This document shows, piece after piece, positions 25,308-33,925 of a stretch of DNA of 51,054 bases. The position numbers were made by a program, and so were the translations under genes. The notes under the pieces were generated by a model. It was given only the letters and a program-made list of their open reading frames with translations, did not search any database and was not told the DNA's origin. This DNA comes from Teichococcus vastitatis (GTDB lineage: Bacteria > Pseudomonadota > Alphaproteobacteria > Acetobacterales > Acetobacteraceae): the NCBI RefSeq assembly GCF_003604215.1, contig NZ_QXGS01000020.1, positions 1-51,054 on the forward strand, in the 5' to 3' direction. How positions within the stretch are numbered: the stretch's first letter is position 1; every line of letters starts with the position of its first letter.

Positions 25308-26996
25308 ATGTCGCGGCTGCTCAACCGATTCACCATTCGCACGAAAATCATGGGCGCCTTCGCCCTCGTGCTCATTGCCACCCTGAGTCTGGGCCTGTTC
25401 TCCGCCGGCAAGCTCGCCGCGGTGAACGACGCGGCGGCCGAGATCGGCCGGAACTGGCTGCCCTCCACCCGCCATCTGGGACGCATGGCCCAGGTGGCGG
25501 AGCGGGTCCGGCTGAACCAGTACATCTTCGCCACGAGTGCGCTGGCCGAACGCCGCAAGCAGACCCTGTCCAACGCCGAGGCGCAGATCCAGCTCTTCGA
25601 CAAGACCTACGCCGAATACAGGAACTACATCGATCCGGGCGAGGAGAAGCGGCTGGCCGAGGAAGTCTCCTCCCGCTGGCAGCGCTACAAGGAGGTTTCC
25701 GAAACCCTCAAGGAACTGGTCGCCGCCGGCAAGCCGGCCGAGGCCGCCGCCTTCCTCGATGCCATGAACCCGGCCATGAACGAGTTCCGCGCCGCGCTGC
25801 AGGCGAGCATCGAGTTCAACGCCCAGGGCGGCGTGCGCGCGGCCGAGGAAGGCCAGCAGATCGGCAACCTGGCCCACAGCAGGATCCTGGCCGTGCTGGC
25901 CGCCATGGTGGTGCTCTGCGGTGTCATCGGCCTCATGCTGATCCGCAACATCTCGGTGCCGATCGCCTGCATGACGGAGGCCATGCGCCGCCTGGCCGCC
26001 AAGGACCTGGAGGTCCGCATCCCCGATGTGGAGCGCGGCGACGAGGTCGGCGGCATGGCGGCCGCCGTGCAGGTCTTCAAGGACAGCATGGTCACCGCGG
26101 CGGGCCTGGCGGCCGAGCAGGAGGCGGCCCGTGCCGGGCGCGAGAAGCGCGCGGCGCAGGTGGACCAGCTGGTGCGGGGCTTCGAAAGCCGCGTCGGCAA
26201 CATGGTGGGCATCCTGTCCTCCGCCTCGACCGAGCTGGAAGCCACGGCGCGCAGCATGAGCAGCACCGCGCAGCAGACCAACAGCCAGGCGGTGGAGGTG
26301 AGCAACGCGGCCGGCCTGGCCGGCGGCGGCGTGCAGACGGTGGCCGCCGCCGCCGAGGAGCTGAGCGCCTCCATCGCCGAGATCAACCGGCAGGTGACGC
26401 AGGCCTCCGGCGTGGCGAGCATGGCGGTGGAGCGGGCGCGGCAGACCGACGGCACGGTTCGCGCCCTGGCCGAAGGCGCCGGCAAGATCGGCGAGGTGGT
26501 GGGGCTGATCACCACCATCGCCGGCCAGACCAACCTCCTCGCGCTGAACGCCACCATCGAGGCGGCCCGCGCCGGCGAGGCGGGCAAGGGCTTCGCCGTG
26601 GTCGCCTCCGAGGTGAAGAGCCTGGCCCAGGCAACCGGCAAGGCGACGGAGGAGATCGGCACGCAGATCGCACAGATCCAGACGGCGACGCAGGAGGCGG
26701 TGCGGGCGATCCAGGGCATCGCCAGCGCGATCGATGACATGAGCTCCATCACCACCACCATCGCCGCGGCGGTGGAGGAGCAGAGCGCGGCCACCGGCGA
26801 GATCGCCCGCACGGTGCAGCGCACGGCGGAAGCCACCGGCGCGGTGTCGCGCAACATCGAGGCGGTCAGCCGCAACGCCAACGACACCGGCGCCGCCGCG
26901 TCGCAGGTCCTGGCCGCCGCCAGCGAGCTGTCCCGCCAGTCGGAGCAGCTGACCAGCGAGGTGAACGGCTTCGTGTCGCAGGTCCGCAGCGCCTGA
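25308..26996 (+). CDS. Methyl-accepting chemotaxis protein
   Basis: This 562-residue receptor has a first membrane helix ([18 protein letters not shown], about 14-31), a periplasmic four-helix-bundle-like sensor domain to about residue 190, a second membrane helix ([19 protein letters not shown]), a HAMP linker, and a long cytoplasmic signalling coiled coil. The conserved hairpin tip for CheA/CheW is present ([20 protein letters not shown] and [13 protein letters not shown]). GGAG lies shortly before the ATG at 25308. No C-terminal CheR pentapeptide is evident. It lies alone between two GntR/TTT units, so it could sense one of the acids they import, but nothing in the sequence proves this. 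Confidence 0.93.
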   Translation: MSRLLNRFTIRTKIMGAFALVLIATLSLGLFSAGKLAAVNDAAAEIGRNWLPSTRHLGRMAQVAERVRLNQYIFATSALAERRKQTLSNAEAQIQLFDKTYAEYRNYIDPGEEKRLAEEVSSRWQRYKEVSETLKELVAAGKPAEAAAFLDAMNPAMNEFRAALQASIEFNAQGGVRAAEEGQQIGNLAHSRILAVLAAMVVLCGVIGLMLIRNISVPIACMTEAMRRLAAKDLEVRIPDVERGDEVGGMAAAVQVFKDSMVTAAGLAAEQEAARAGREKRAAQVDQLVRGFESRVGNMVGILSSASTELEATARSMSSTAQQTNSQAVEVSNAAGLAGGGVQTVAAAAEELSASIAEINRQVTQASGVASMAVERARQTDGTVRALAEGAGKIGEVVGLITTIAGQTNLLALNATIEAARAGEAGKGFAVVASEVKSLAQATGKATEEIGTQIAQIQTATQEAVRAIQGIASAIDDMSSITTTIAAAVEEQSAATGEIARTVQRTAEATGAVSRNIEAVSRNANDTGAAASQVLAAASELSRQSEQLTSEVNGFVSQVRSA

Positions 26997-27006
26997 CGAC
27001 CCGCGG

Positions 27007-27036
27007 CGGCGGCCCTTCCCGCCGGAAGGGCCGCCG
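27007..27036. terminator. Bidirectional hairpin between MCP and CoA-transferase
   Basis: Perfect 13-bp arms (27007-27019 and 27024-27036) surround CGCC. It lies ten bases after the chemotaxis gene stop and five bases from the stop of the convergent CoA-transferase gene, so it can serve both. Confidence 0.75.
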
Positions 27037-27041
27037 ATGCG

Positions 27042-28229
27042 TCAGACCACCTTGCGGTCGCGCAGCGCTGCGATTTCCGCGGCGTCGAAGCCGAGCTCGC
27101 CCAGGATGGCCTCGGTGTGCTCGCCCAGCGACGGCGGGTGACTGTGGATGCTGCTGGGCGTGCGGCTCAGCGTCATCGGCTGCGCCACATAGGCCACCGG
27201 CGCCTCGCCACCGTCCTTCAGCGGGGTGGCGATGCCCAGGTGCTGCACCTGGGGATCGGCGAACACCTGGTCGATGCTGTTGATCGGGCCGCAGGGCACG
27301 CCGGCTGCGTTCAGCCGCTCCACCCAGCCCGCGCTGGTGTCGGTGCGGGTGACCTCCGCGATGGCCGCGTTCAGCGCGTCGCGGTTCTCGCTGCGCGCGG
27401 CGCTGCTGGCATAGCGCGGGTCTTCCAGCCATTCGCGACGGTCCAGCACCTCGCAGAAGCGCTGCCAGATGCGCTGGCCGGTGGCGGCGATGTTCATGTG
27501 CCCGTCGGCGGTGGGAAACACGCCGGTCGGGATGCTGGTCGGGTGGTTGTTGCCGGCCTGCTTCGGTACCTCGCCGGCCATCAGCCAGCGCGCCGCCTGG
27601 AAGTCCAGCATGAACACCTGCGCCTGCAGCAGCGAGGTCTGCACCCATTGCCCCTGGCCGGAGGTTTCCCGCTCCAGCAGCGCCACCAGGATGCCCTGCG
27701 CCGCGAAAATGCCGGCGCACAGGTCGGCGATCGGGATGCCGACGCGCACCGGCCCCTGGCCGGGCAGGCCGGTGATGCTCATCAGCCCGCCCATGCCCTG
27801 CGCGATCTGGTCGAAGCCCGGCCGGTCGGCATAGGGGCCGTCCTGGCCGAAGCCGGAGATCGAGGCATACACCAGCCGCGGATTGATCGCCGCCAGCGCC
27901 TCGTAGCCGATGCCGAGGCGGTCCTTCACGTCGGGGCGGAAATTCTCCACCACCACGTCCGCCTCCCGCACCAGCCGCTTCAGGATGTCGACGCCGTCCG
28001 GCTGCTTCAGGTTCAGCGTCAGGCCGCGCTTGTTGCGGTGCAGGTTCTGGAAATCCGGCCCACCGCGCGGACCGCCCATCGGGTCGCCGGCATCCAGCCC
28101 CGCGGGCATCTCGACCTTGATCACCCGGGCGCCCCAATCGGCCAGCTGCCGCACGCAGGTCGGGCCGGAACGGACGCGCGTCAGGTCGAGCACGGTGTAG
28201 CGGGACAAGGCGGTGGAAGGCTGCGGCAT
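27042..28229 (-). CDS. Class III (CaiB/BaiF) CoA-transferase
   Basis: This 395-residue protein is a family III CoA-transferase, which moves CoA between acyl-CoA and a free acid. It begins YTVLDLTRVRSGPTCVRQLADW, has HRNKRGLTLNLK and ISGFGQDGPYADRPGFD, and the catalytic aspartate is Asp169 in VGIPIADLCAGIFAAQG. GGAGGA lies eight bases before the ATG at 28229. It is divergent from a GntR gene and shares with it an intergenic palindrome, so the two and the downstream TTT transporter are likely one regulon. The natural acid is unknown; activation of an imported dicarboxylate is the simplest idea. Confidence 0.9.
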   Translation of the reverse strand: MPQPSTALSRYTVLDLTRVRSGPTCVRQLADWGARVIKVEMPAGLDAGDPMGGPRGGPDFQNLHRNKRGLTLNLKQPDGVDILKRLVREADVVVENFRPDVKDRLGIGYEALAAINPRLVYASISGFGQDGPYADRPGFDQIAQGMGGLMSITGLPGQGPVRVGIPIADLCAGIFAAQGILVALLERETSGQGQWVQTSLLQAQVFMLDFQAARWLMAGEVPKQAGNNHPTSIPTGVFPTADGHMNIAATGQRIWQRFCEVLDRREWLEDPRYASSAARSENRDALNAAIAEVTRTDTSAGWVERLNAAGVPCGPINSIDQVFADPQVQHLGIATPLKDGGEAPVAYVAQPMTLSRTPSSIHSHPPSLGEHTEAILGELGFDAAEIAALRDRKVV

Positions 28230-28271
28230 CGGGAGTTCCTCCGTGGTTGCCGGCAGGTTAGGCCAAGAGCT

Positions 28272-28307
28272 TGTCAACTGTCGACAGTTGGCATCATTCA
28301 GTTGACA
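28272..28307. promoter_or_regulatory. Double GntR-type operator in the CoA-transferase/gntR region
   Basis: A perfect 16-bp palindrome CAACTGTCGACAGTTG occupies 28275-28290. Its left half also pairs with a third half-site: TGTCAACTG (28272-28280) and CAGTTGACA (28299-28307) are exact inverted copies. The site is 43 bases upstream of the CoA-transferase and 31 bases upstream of gntR, so one bound regulator could control both promoters. Confidence 0.75.
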
Positions 28308-28337
28308 GAAAACGTTTCGCACGTGCAGGGTCGCGGA

Positions 28338-29084
28338 ATGTCTGCTCCGCTGGCCACGCCGCTCGAGATCGTCCGCACCCGCTCCCTGGCCTCCCTGGTG
28401 GCGCAGGAGATCGAGGGGCTGATCCTGTCCGGCCAGATCGCGCCCGGGGAGCGGCTGAACGAGCAGGCATTGGCGGCGCGGCTCGGCGTCAGCCGTGGCC
28501 CGGTGCGGGAAGCGGTGCGCGGGCTGGAACGCTCCGGCCTCGTGGTCGCGGTGGTGAACCAGGGCTCCTATGTCCGCACCATGCGGGTCGAGGAAGCCTT
28601 GCAGGTCTTCGACATCCGCGTGGCGTTGACCGGCCACGCCGCCGCCAGCGTCGCGGCGCGCGCCACCCCGGCGCTGCTCGCCCCGCTGGAGCGCATCATG
28701 CGCGACCTGACGGCGGCCGAGCGGGCGGATGACGCCGCCACCTATTACGCGCTGAACCTGGAGTTCCACGCCGCGCTGTTCGAACTGGCCGCCAACCCGC
28801 GCGCCGCGCAGCTGTATGACGGGCTGGGCAAGGAACTGCACCTGTTCCGCCGCCGTGCCCTGCTGCAGCCCGAGAACATGCGCCAGTCCAACGCCGAGCA
28901 CGCCGCCATCCTGCAGGCGCTGCGCGACGGCGACGTCGCCGCCGCCCGCGCCGCCGGCGAGCACCACATTGTCGGCGGCCGGGCCCGCTTCGCCGCGAGC
29001 CATCCGTCAGACCAATCAAGGCCACAGCAAGTGGCCGGGGGAGAAAGCGATGCAAGAAGGAAATCAGGTTTGCCGCCCGGCTGA
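28338..29084 (+). CDS. GntR-family regulator (FadR type) 2
   Basis: This 248-residue protein has an N-terminal winged helix (SLASLVAQEIEGLILSGQIA, then LNEQALAARLGVSRGPVREA and the wing SGLVVAVVNQGSYV) and a C-terminal FCD helical domain with LEFHAALFELA and NAEHAAILQAL, likely metal ligands. The ATG at 28338 is the best start. The C-terminal tail of about 30 residues is polar and low in conserved pattern, and its last 35 bases overlap the following tctC gene. It faces the CoA-transferase gene and precedes tctCBA, so it likely controls both sides through the palindrome at 28275-28290. Confidence 0.88.
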   Translation: MSAPLATPLEIVRTRSLASLVAQEIEGLILSGQIAPGERLNEQALAARLGVSRGPVREAVRGLERSGLVVAVVNQGSYVRTMRVEEALQVFDIRVALTGHAAASVAARATPALLAPLERIMRDLTAAERADDAATYYALNLEFHAALFELAANPRAAQLYDGLGKELHLFRRRALLQPENMRQSNAEHAAILQALRDGDVAAARAAGEHHIVGGRARFAASHPSDQSRPQQVAGGESDARRKSGLPPG

Positions 29085-30066
29085 GGCGCGCGGCGCGGCG
29101 GCATGGCACCGCCGATCGGTTCTGCTGGGGGCCGCGGGCTTCGGTCTGCTAGGGGCCCCCTCCATCCTGCGGGCGCAGGCCGCCTTCGGCTCGCGCCCGA
29201 TCGAAGTGGTGACGCATGCCGGCGTCGGCGGCGGCACCGACATCACCGCCCGCATGACGGCGGTGGACGCCGCCGCCGCGCTCGGCACCGAGATCGTGGT
29301 GGTCAACAAGACCGGCGGCAGCGGCGCGGCAGCGCTGGCCTATGCCGCGCAGCGGCCCAAGGATGGCCACACCGTGCTGCTGCTGACGCAGACCCACCTG
29401 CTGACCATGCTGCGCAGCCGCACAGGGACGCAGATGGAGGATCTGGTGGCGATCGCCCGCGCCACCGAGGACCCGCAGGTCGTCATGGTGCGCGCCGACA
29501 GCCCGCTCCGCTCGGCCGACGAGCTCGCCTCCATCGGCAAGGAGCGCTCGCTGCGCTTCGGCATCACCCATGTGGGCAGCGTCGATCACGTGGCCACGGT
29601 GGGCTTCGCCAAGGCAGCCGGCATCCGCCCGCCCACCGCTGTGCCGTTCCGCGGCGGCGGCGACATCGTGGTCAACCTGGTCGGCGGCAACATCGATGTC
29701 GGCCTGCTGAACTTCGCCGAAGGCGAGGCGCAGCTGCGGGCCGGCGAGGTGCGGCCGCTGATGGTGCTGTCGCGCGAGCGTATGACCTCGCTGCCGGAGG
29801 CGCCAACCGCCCGCGAGCTGCGCATCGACTTCGTGTCCGCCACCACGCGCGGCTACGCGGTGATGAAGGGCGTGCCGGAGGACCGCATCGCCCGGCTGGA
29901 GGAAGGCATGCTGAAGGGCCTGCGCGGACCTACCTTCAGCAACTACCTCAAGACCTCCGGCCAGGCACTGGACAGCGTCGCCGGCCGCGCCGAATGGCAG
30001 GCGCAGCTGGAAGCCTTCTCCAACGAGGGCCGGCAGGCCCTGGCCGATCTGGGCGTGGCGCGATGA
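29050..30066 (+). CDS. tctC: TTT solute-binding protein (Bug/TctC), system 3
   Basis: This 338-residue receptor has a long leader with a twin-arginine-like core (WHRRSVLLGAAGFGLLGAP) ending near ILRAQ. The mature part begins FGSRPIEVVTHAGVGGGTD, a Bug ligand loop, and has AVPFRGGGDIVVNLVGGNID as the second ligand segment. The start at 29050 has GGGGGAG just upstream and lies inside the 3' end of gntR, a 35-base overlap that implies coupled translation. tctB follows with a four-base overlap. The ligand is unknown. Confidence 0.91.
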   Translation: MQEGNQVCRPAEARGAAAWHRRSVLLGAAGFGLLGAPSILRAQAAFGSRPIEVVTHAGVGGGTDITARMTAVDAAAALGTEIVVVNKTGGSGAAALAYAAQRPKDGHTVLLLTQTHLLTMLRSRTGTQMEDLVAIARATEDPQVVMVRADSPLRSADELASIGKERSLRFGITHVGSVDHVATVGFAKAAGIRPPTAVPFRGGGDIVVNLVGGNIDVGLLNFAEGEAQLRAGEVRPLMVLSRERMTSLPEAPTARELRIDFVSATTRGYAVMKGVPEDRIARLEEGMLKGLRGPTFSNYLKTSGQALDSVAGRAEWQAQLEAFSNEGRQALADLGVAR

Positions 30067-30533
30067 GTGTCGCCGCGCATCTGGGCCGCGACCGACGCGT
30101 GGCGCTGGCCGTGGCCGGGATCGCCGGCCTGGCCTTCGCGCTGACCTTTACCTTCGACTCCGTGCCGGCGGCGCTGATGGAAGGGCTCGGCGCCGCCGAG
30201 TTCCCCCGGCTGATCTGCGCCATCCTGCTGCTGCTGGCGGTTGTGCTGTTCGTCTCCAGCCCGGCCGAGGAAGCGGCGCTGCCGCCGGTGCATCGCTGCA
30301 CCTGGTGGACCCTGGCCGCGTGCCTCGGCTTCTTTCCCGTGCTGGGGCTGATCGGCATGCTGCCGGCCATGGTGCTGTTCCCCATCGTGGTCGGCCGGCT
30401 CTGGGGCGAGCGGCGGCCGGCCGTGCTGCTGCTCAGCGCGGCGTTGGTGACGCTGGTGATCTGGTTGTTGTTTGTGCGCATCTTCCGCTTCACCCTGCCG
30501 GGCGGCCTGCTCGGCGATGCGCTGTTCGGCTGA
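30063..30533 (+). CDS. tctB: TTT small membrane subunit TctB, system 3
   Basis: This 156-residue subunit has four hydrophobic segments: VALAVAGIAGLAFALTFTF, then LICAILLLLAVVLFVSS after the family-like GAAEFPRL motif, a third pair around LAACLGFFPVLGLIGMLPAM, and VLLLSAALVTLVIWLLFVRI. The C-terminus (FRFTLPGGLLGDALFG) matches the usual TctB ending. Its ATG overlaps the tctC stop (ATGA), and tctA follows ten bases later. Confidence 0.88.
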   Translation: MSVAAHLGRDRRVALAVAGIAGLAFALTFTFDSVPAALMEGLGAAEFPRLICAILLLLAVVLFVSSPAEEAALPPVHRCTWWTLAACLGFFPVLGLIGMLPAMVLFPIVVGRLWGERRPAVLLLSAALVTLVIWLLFVRIFRFTLPGGLLGDALFG

Positions 30534-30542
30534 GGGCGCGGC

Positions 30543-32042
30543 ATGGAAGCGTTTCTGGCCGGCATGGCCATCCTGGCCGATCCCTTCGCGCTGTTCATGA
30601 TCGTGGCCGGCACGGTGATCGGCATCACCGTCGGCGCGCTGCCCGGGATCAGCGGCAGCACCACCATCGCGCTGATGCTGCCGATCACCCTCGGGCTCGA
30701 TCCGGTGGTGTCGCTGGCGTTTCTCGGCTCGATCTACTGCGCCGCCAATTTCGGCGGCTCGATCACCGCCATCCTGGTGAACGCGCCGGGCGATCCTTCC
30801 GCCTCCGCCACCGCGCTCGAAGGCTACAAGATGGCCGAGCGGGGCGAGGCCGGCATGGCGCTCGGCATGTCGGCGGTGGCCAGCGCCATCGGCGGCATCT
30901 TCAGCGTGGTGGTGATGATCGTCGCGGCGCCGCTGCTGTCGCGCGCCGCCTACAGCTTCGGCCCGCCCGAATACCTGGCGCTGGCCTTGTTCGGCCTGTC
31001 CATGTGCGCGGCGGTGGGTGGCGACAGCGCGGTGAAGAACCTGATCGCCGCGACCTTCGGCGTGCTGCTGGCCACTGTCGGCATCGATCTGACCACGGGG
31101 GTGGAGCGCTACACCTTCGGCTTCTACGACCTGACCGACGGGGTGTCCTTCGTCGCCGCGCTGATCGGCCTGTTCGCGGTGGGGGAGATGCTGGACCAGG
31201 CGACGCAGCAGATGGGCAAGCCGACCCTGCTGAAGATGGATGCGGTGCGGGTACCGGGTCGCGCTGAGTTCCGAAAGTGCAACCGCAGCATCTGGCTGGG
31301 CAGCGTCATCGGCACCTTCATCGGCATCCTGCCGGCGCTGGGCGCCACCGCGGCGGCGCTGATCGGCTACAACGAGACCCGGCGCTGGTCGAAGCACAAG
31401 CATGAATTCGGCCATGGCTCGATCGAGGGCGTGGCCGGGCCGGAAGCGGCCAACAACGCCGCCGTGGGCGGCGGCATGGTGCCGACGCTGGCGCTCGGCA
31501 TTCCCGGCAGCGCCACCACGGCGATCATCCTGGCCGGGCTGATCGTGCAGGGCGTGCGGCCGGGCCCGCACCTGTTCAACGAGCAGCCGAGGCTGCTCTA
31601 CGCCGTGTTCGCCTCCATGCTGGCAGCCAACATCCTGTACCTGGTCATCGGCCTCGGCGCGGCGAAGCTGTTCGCGCGCATCAGCCTGATCCCGGCCGCG
31701 CTGTTGTGGCCGGCGGTGTTCGTGTTGTCGGTGATCGGTGCCTATGGCGCCAACCAGTCGATGGGCGATGTGTGGCTGATGATGGCCTTCGGCATCCTGG
31801 GCTTCGCGTTCCGCCGAACCGGCTTCTCCCCGGCGCCGCTGATCATGGGGCTGGTGCTGGGCTCCATGGTGGAGGAAAGCCTGAAGCAGTCGATCCTGAT
31901 CTTCGGCGACGATGTGGTGGGCGGCTTTATCGGGCGGCCAATCGCCCTGGTGCTGTTCGCCATCACCGCGCTCGGCCTGCTGGTGCCGCCGGTGCTCCGC
32001 GCCACCGCGCGGCTGCGCCAGCCGCAGGCGCGCGAGGTCTGA
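30543..32042 (+). CDS. tctA: TTT large membrane subunit TctA, system 3
   Basis: This 499-residue protein has the TctA signatures VIGITVGALPGISGSTTIAL, ANFGGSITAILVNAPGDPSA, FIGILPALGATAAALIGYNE and LALGIPGSATTAIILAGLIV with GVRPGPHLF. About twelve membrane segments are expected. It is the last transporter gene of the gntR-tctCBA unit. A 9-bp hairpin begins 12 bases after the stop and may reduce transcription into the two dehydrogenase genes that follow. Confidence 0.94.
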   Translation: MEAFLAGMAILADPFALFMIVAGTVIGITVGALPGISGSTTIALMLPITLGLDPVVSLAFLGSIYCAANFGGSITAILVNAPGDPSASATALEGYKMAERGEAGMALGMSAVASAIGGIFSVVVMIVAAPLLSRAAYSFGPPEYLALALFGLSMCAAVGGDSAVKNLIAATFGVLLATVGIDLTTGVERYTFGFYDLTDGVSFVAALIGLFAVGEMLDQATQQMGKPTLLKMDAVRVPGRAEFRKCNRSIWLGSVIGTFIGILPALGATAAALIGYNETRRWSKHKHEFGHGSIEGVAGPEAANNAAVGGGMVPTLALGIPGSATTAIILAGLIVQGVRPGPHLFNEQPRLLYAVFASMLAANILYLVIGLGAAKLFARISLIPAALLWPAVFVLSVIGAYGANQSMGDVWLMMAFGILGFAFRRTGFSPAPLIMGLVLGSMVEESLKQSILIFGDDVVGGFIGRPIALVLFAITALGLLVPPVLRATARLRQPQAREV

Positions 32043-32054
32043 CCCTGGCCGTGG

Positions 32055-32081
32055 CGGCGGGGGATGGACCTCCCCGCCGCG
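32055..32081 (+). terminator. Hairpin after tctA of system 3
   Basis: Perfect 9-bp arms GCGGCGGGG (32055-32063) and CCCCGCCGC (32073-32081) enclose nine bases. There is no T-run, so it may be a partial terminator or an mRNA-stability element between tctA and the ketopantoate-reductase-like gene. Confidence 0.5.
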
Positions 32082-32120
32082 GCATCGCAGGATCGTGGCG
32101 CTGCGAAGGGGATGCGATGC

Positions 32121-33137
32121 ATGGCGATCGATGACGGCGTGCTGGTCTGGGGTGCGGGGGCGATCGGCGGCACGGTGGGCGCCTTTCTGCGCCGGGCCGG
32201 CATCGCGGTGACCTTTGTTGACATCGATGCCGGGCATGTGGCGGCGATCCGGGATGGCGGGCTGCGCATCACCGGGCCGGTGGCGGAATTCTCCGTGCAG
32301 GCTCCCGCATTCCTGCCGTCCGAGCTGCAGGGCCAGTGGCGCCGCATCTTCCTGTGCGTCAAGGCACACCACACTGCGGAGGCGGCAGAGGCCCTGCGGC
32401 CGCACCTTGCCGCGGACGGCCTGGTGCTGTCGCTGCAGAACGGGTTGTGCGAGGACATAATCGCCGGCGTGGTCGGCGCCCCGCGCACCGTGGGCGCGTT
32501 CGTCAATTTCGGCGCCGACTGGATGGGGCCGGGCGAGATCCTGCTCGGCAACCGCGCCGCCGTGGTGCTGGGCGAGATCGACGGCCGCATGACGCCGCGG
32601 CTGGCGGAGCTGCACGCGCTGCTGCGGCATCTCGAGCCGGACGCGATCACCACCCGCGACATCCACAGCTATCTCTGGGGCAAGCTCGGCTACGGCGCCC
32701 TGCTGTTCGCCCAGGCGCTGGGCCAGTCCGGCATCGCCGACTGCCTGGCGCGGCCCGAGCTGCTGCCCGCCTTCCGCCGCCTGGCGGGGGAGGTGATGGC
32801 GGTGGCCGCCGCCGAGGGGGTGCGGCCGCGCGGCTTCAACGGCTTCGACCCGGACGCCTTCGGCCCCGCGGCCACGGCGGACCACGCTGCCCGCTCCGTC
32901 GCCGCCATGGTGGATTTCAATCGCGGCAGCGCCAAGACGCATTCCGGCATCTGGCGCGACCTCGCCGTGCGCCGCCGCCGCACCGAGGTGGATGCCCAGG
33001 TGGTGCCGGTGATCGAGCGCGGCGCCCGCCATGGAATCGCCTGCCCCGGCCTCGCCCGGTTGGCCGGCATGATCCACGCGATCGAGCGCGGCGAGCGCCC
33101 GCTGGATGACCGCAACCTGCTGGAGCTGCTGCCATGA
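32121..33137 (+). CDS. Ketopantoate-reductase-like dehydrogenase (ApbA/PanE family)
   Basis: This 338-residue protein has the PanE fold: an N-terminal nucleotide-binding loop VWGAGAIGGTVGAFL, the CVKAHHTAEA segment, LQNGLCED with the conserved asparagine, and the catalytic lysine in SYLWGKLGYGALLF. Members reduce 2-oxo acids such as ketopantoate with NADPH, but those in catabolic operons often act on other substrates. The ATG at 32121 is preferred because it opens directly into the nucleotide-binding strand; ATG 32112 is possible. It overlaps the SDR gene by four bases and follows tctA by 78 bases, so it likely works on the imported acid rather than in pantothenate synthesis. Confidence 0.85.
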   Translation: MAIDDGVLVWGAGAIGGTVGAFLRRAGIAVTFVDIDAGHVAAIRDGGLRITGPVAEFSVQAPAFLPSELQGQWRRIFLCVKAHHTAEAAEALRPHLAADGLVLSLQNGLCEDIIAGVVGAPRTVGAFVNFGADWMGPGEILLGNRAAVVLGEIDGRMTPRLAELHALLRHLEPDAITTRDIHSYLWGKLGYGALLFAQALGQSGIADCLARPELLPAFRRLAGEVMAVAAAEGVRPRGFNGFDPDAFGPAATADHAARSVAAMVDFNRGSAKTHSGIWRDLAVRRRRTEVDAQVVPVIERGARHGIACPGLARLAGMIHAIERGERPLDDRNLLELLP

Positions 33138-33886
33138 AGTTGGATTTCACCGGACGGGTGGTGGCGGTGAGCGGCGCCGGCCACGGCCTCGGCCGCTGCA
33201 TCGCGGAAAGCTTCGCGGCGCTCGGCGCCCGGGTCTTCGGCTGCAACCCGGATGCGCCGGGGCTGGAAGGGCCGCCTTCGCCGGGCATCGAGATCGACGC
33301 GGTGGACCTCACCGACCGCGCCGCCGCCGCCGGCTGGATCGCGCGGGTGGAGGCGGCGGCAGGCGGCGCGGTGGACGTGCTGGTGAACAATGCCGGCGGC
33401 GTGGCGGGTCAGGTGTTCCGGCCGGTTGAGCAGGTAACGGACGAGGAATGGGACCGCATCATCGCGATCAACCTGGGCGCCGCCTTCGCGCTCAGCCGCG
33501 CCGCGGCGCCGGGCATGAAGCGGGCGGGGCGCGGACGCATCGTCACCATCAGCTCCGGCGCCGGGCTGCAGGCCTCGCTCACCGGCATCCAGGCCTATGC
33601 CAGCGCCAAGCACGCGGTGGTCGGCCTGACCCGGCAACTGGCGCATGAGCTGGGTCCGCACGGCATCACCGTCAACAGCGTGGCGCCCGGGCTGATCCCG
33701 AGCAACCCGGCCAGCACGGCGCAGTGGCAGGGCTATGGCGCGCAAGGGCAGGCGGCGCTGGTGGACCGCATCGCCCTGCGCCGCCTCGGCACGCCGCAGG
33801 ACATCGCCAACGCGGTGCTGTTCTTCGCCAGCCCGTTGGCGGATTTCGTCAACGGGCAGGTGCTGTCGGTGGATGGTGGGCGCTAG
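33134..33886 (+). CDS. Short-chain dehydrogenase/reductase (SDR)
   Basis: This 250-residue classical SDR has the cofactor motif GAGHGLG at residues 14-20, NNAG at 85-88, active-site Asn113, Ser140 or Ser141, Tyr155 and Lys159 (YASAK). The end VNGQVLSVDGGR is the usual SDR C-terminus. Such enzymes oxidise or reduce hydroxyl and keto groups with NAD(P). Its start overlaps the PanE-like gene by four bases, so the two are translated together and may carry out consecutive redox steps on the product of the CoA-transferase or transporter substrate. Confidence 0.92.
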   Translation: MKLDFTGRVVAVSGAGHGLGRCIAESFAALGARVFGCNPDAPGLEGPPSPGIEIDAVDLTDRAAAAGWIARVEAAAGGAVDVLVNNAGGVAGQVFRPVEQVTDEEWDRIIAINLGAAFALSRAAAPGMKRAGRGRIVTISSGAGLQASLTGIQAYASAKHAVVGLTRQLAHELGPHGITVNSVAPGLIPSNPASTAQWQGYGAQGQAALVDRIALRRLGTPQDIANAVLFFASPLADFVNGQVLSVDGGR

Positions 33887-33925
33887 GGCGCCCATGGCCG
33901 GGTGGTGCCGCCCGGAGCCGCTGCC

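Noticed and set aside
29943-33077. A long open frame antisense to tctB, tctA and the PanE-like gene
   Set aside because: The product is Gln-, His- and Arg-rich low-complexity sequence and lacks any domain; the sense strand holds three recognisable genes.
33887-33925. A terminator hairpin between the SDR and creatininase genes
   Set aside because: The best stem (CCGGG/CCCGG region) needs a wobble pair and an unworkably short loop, so I did not list it.
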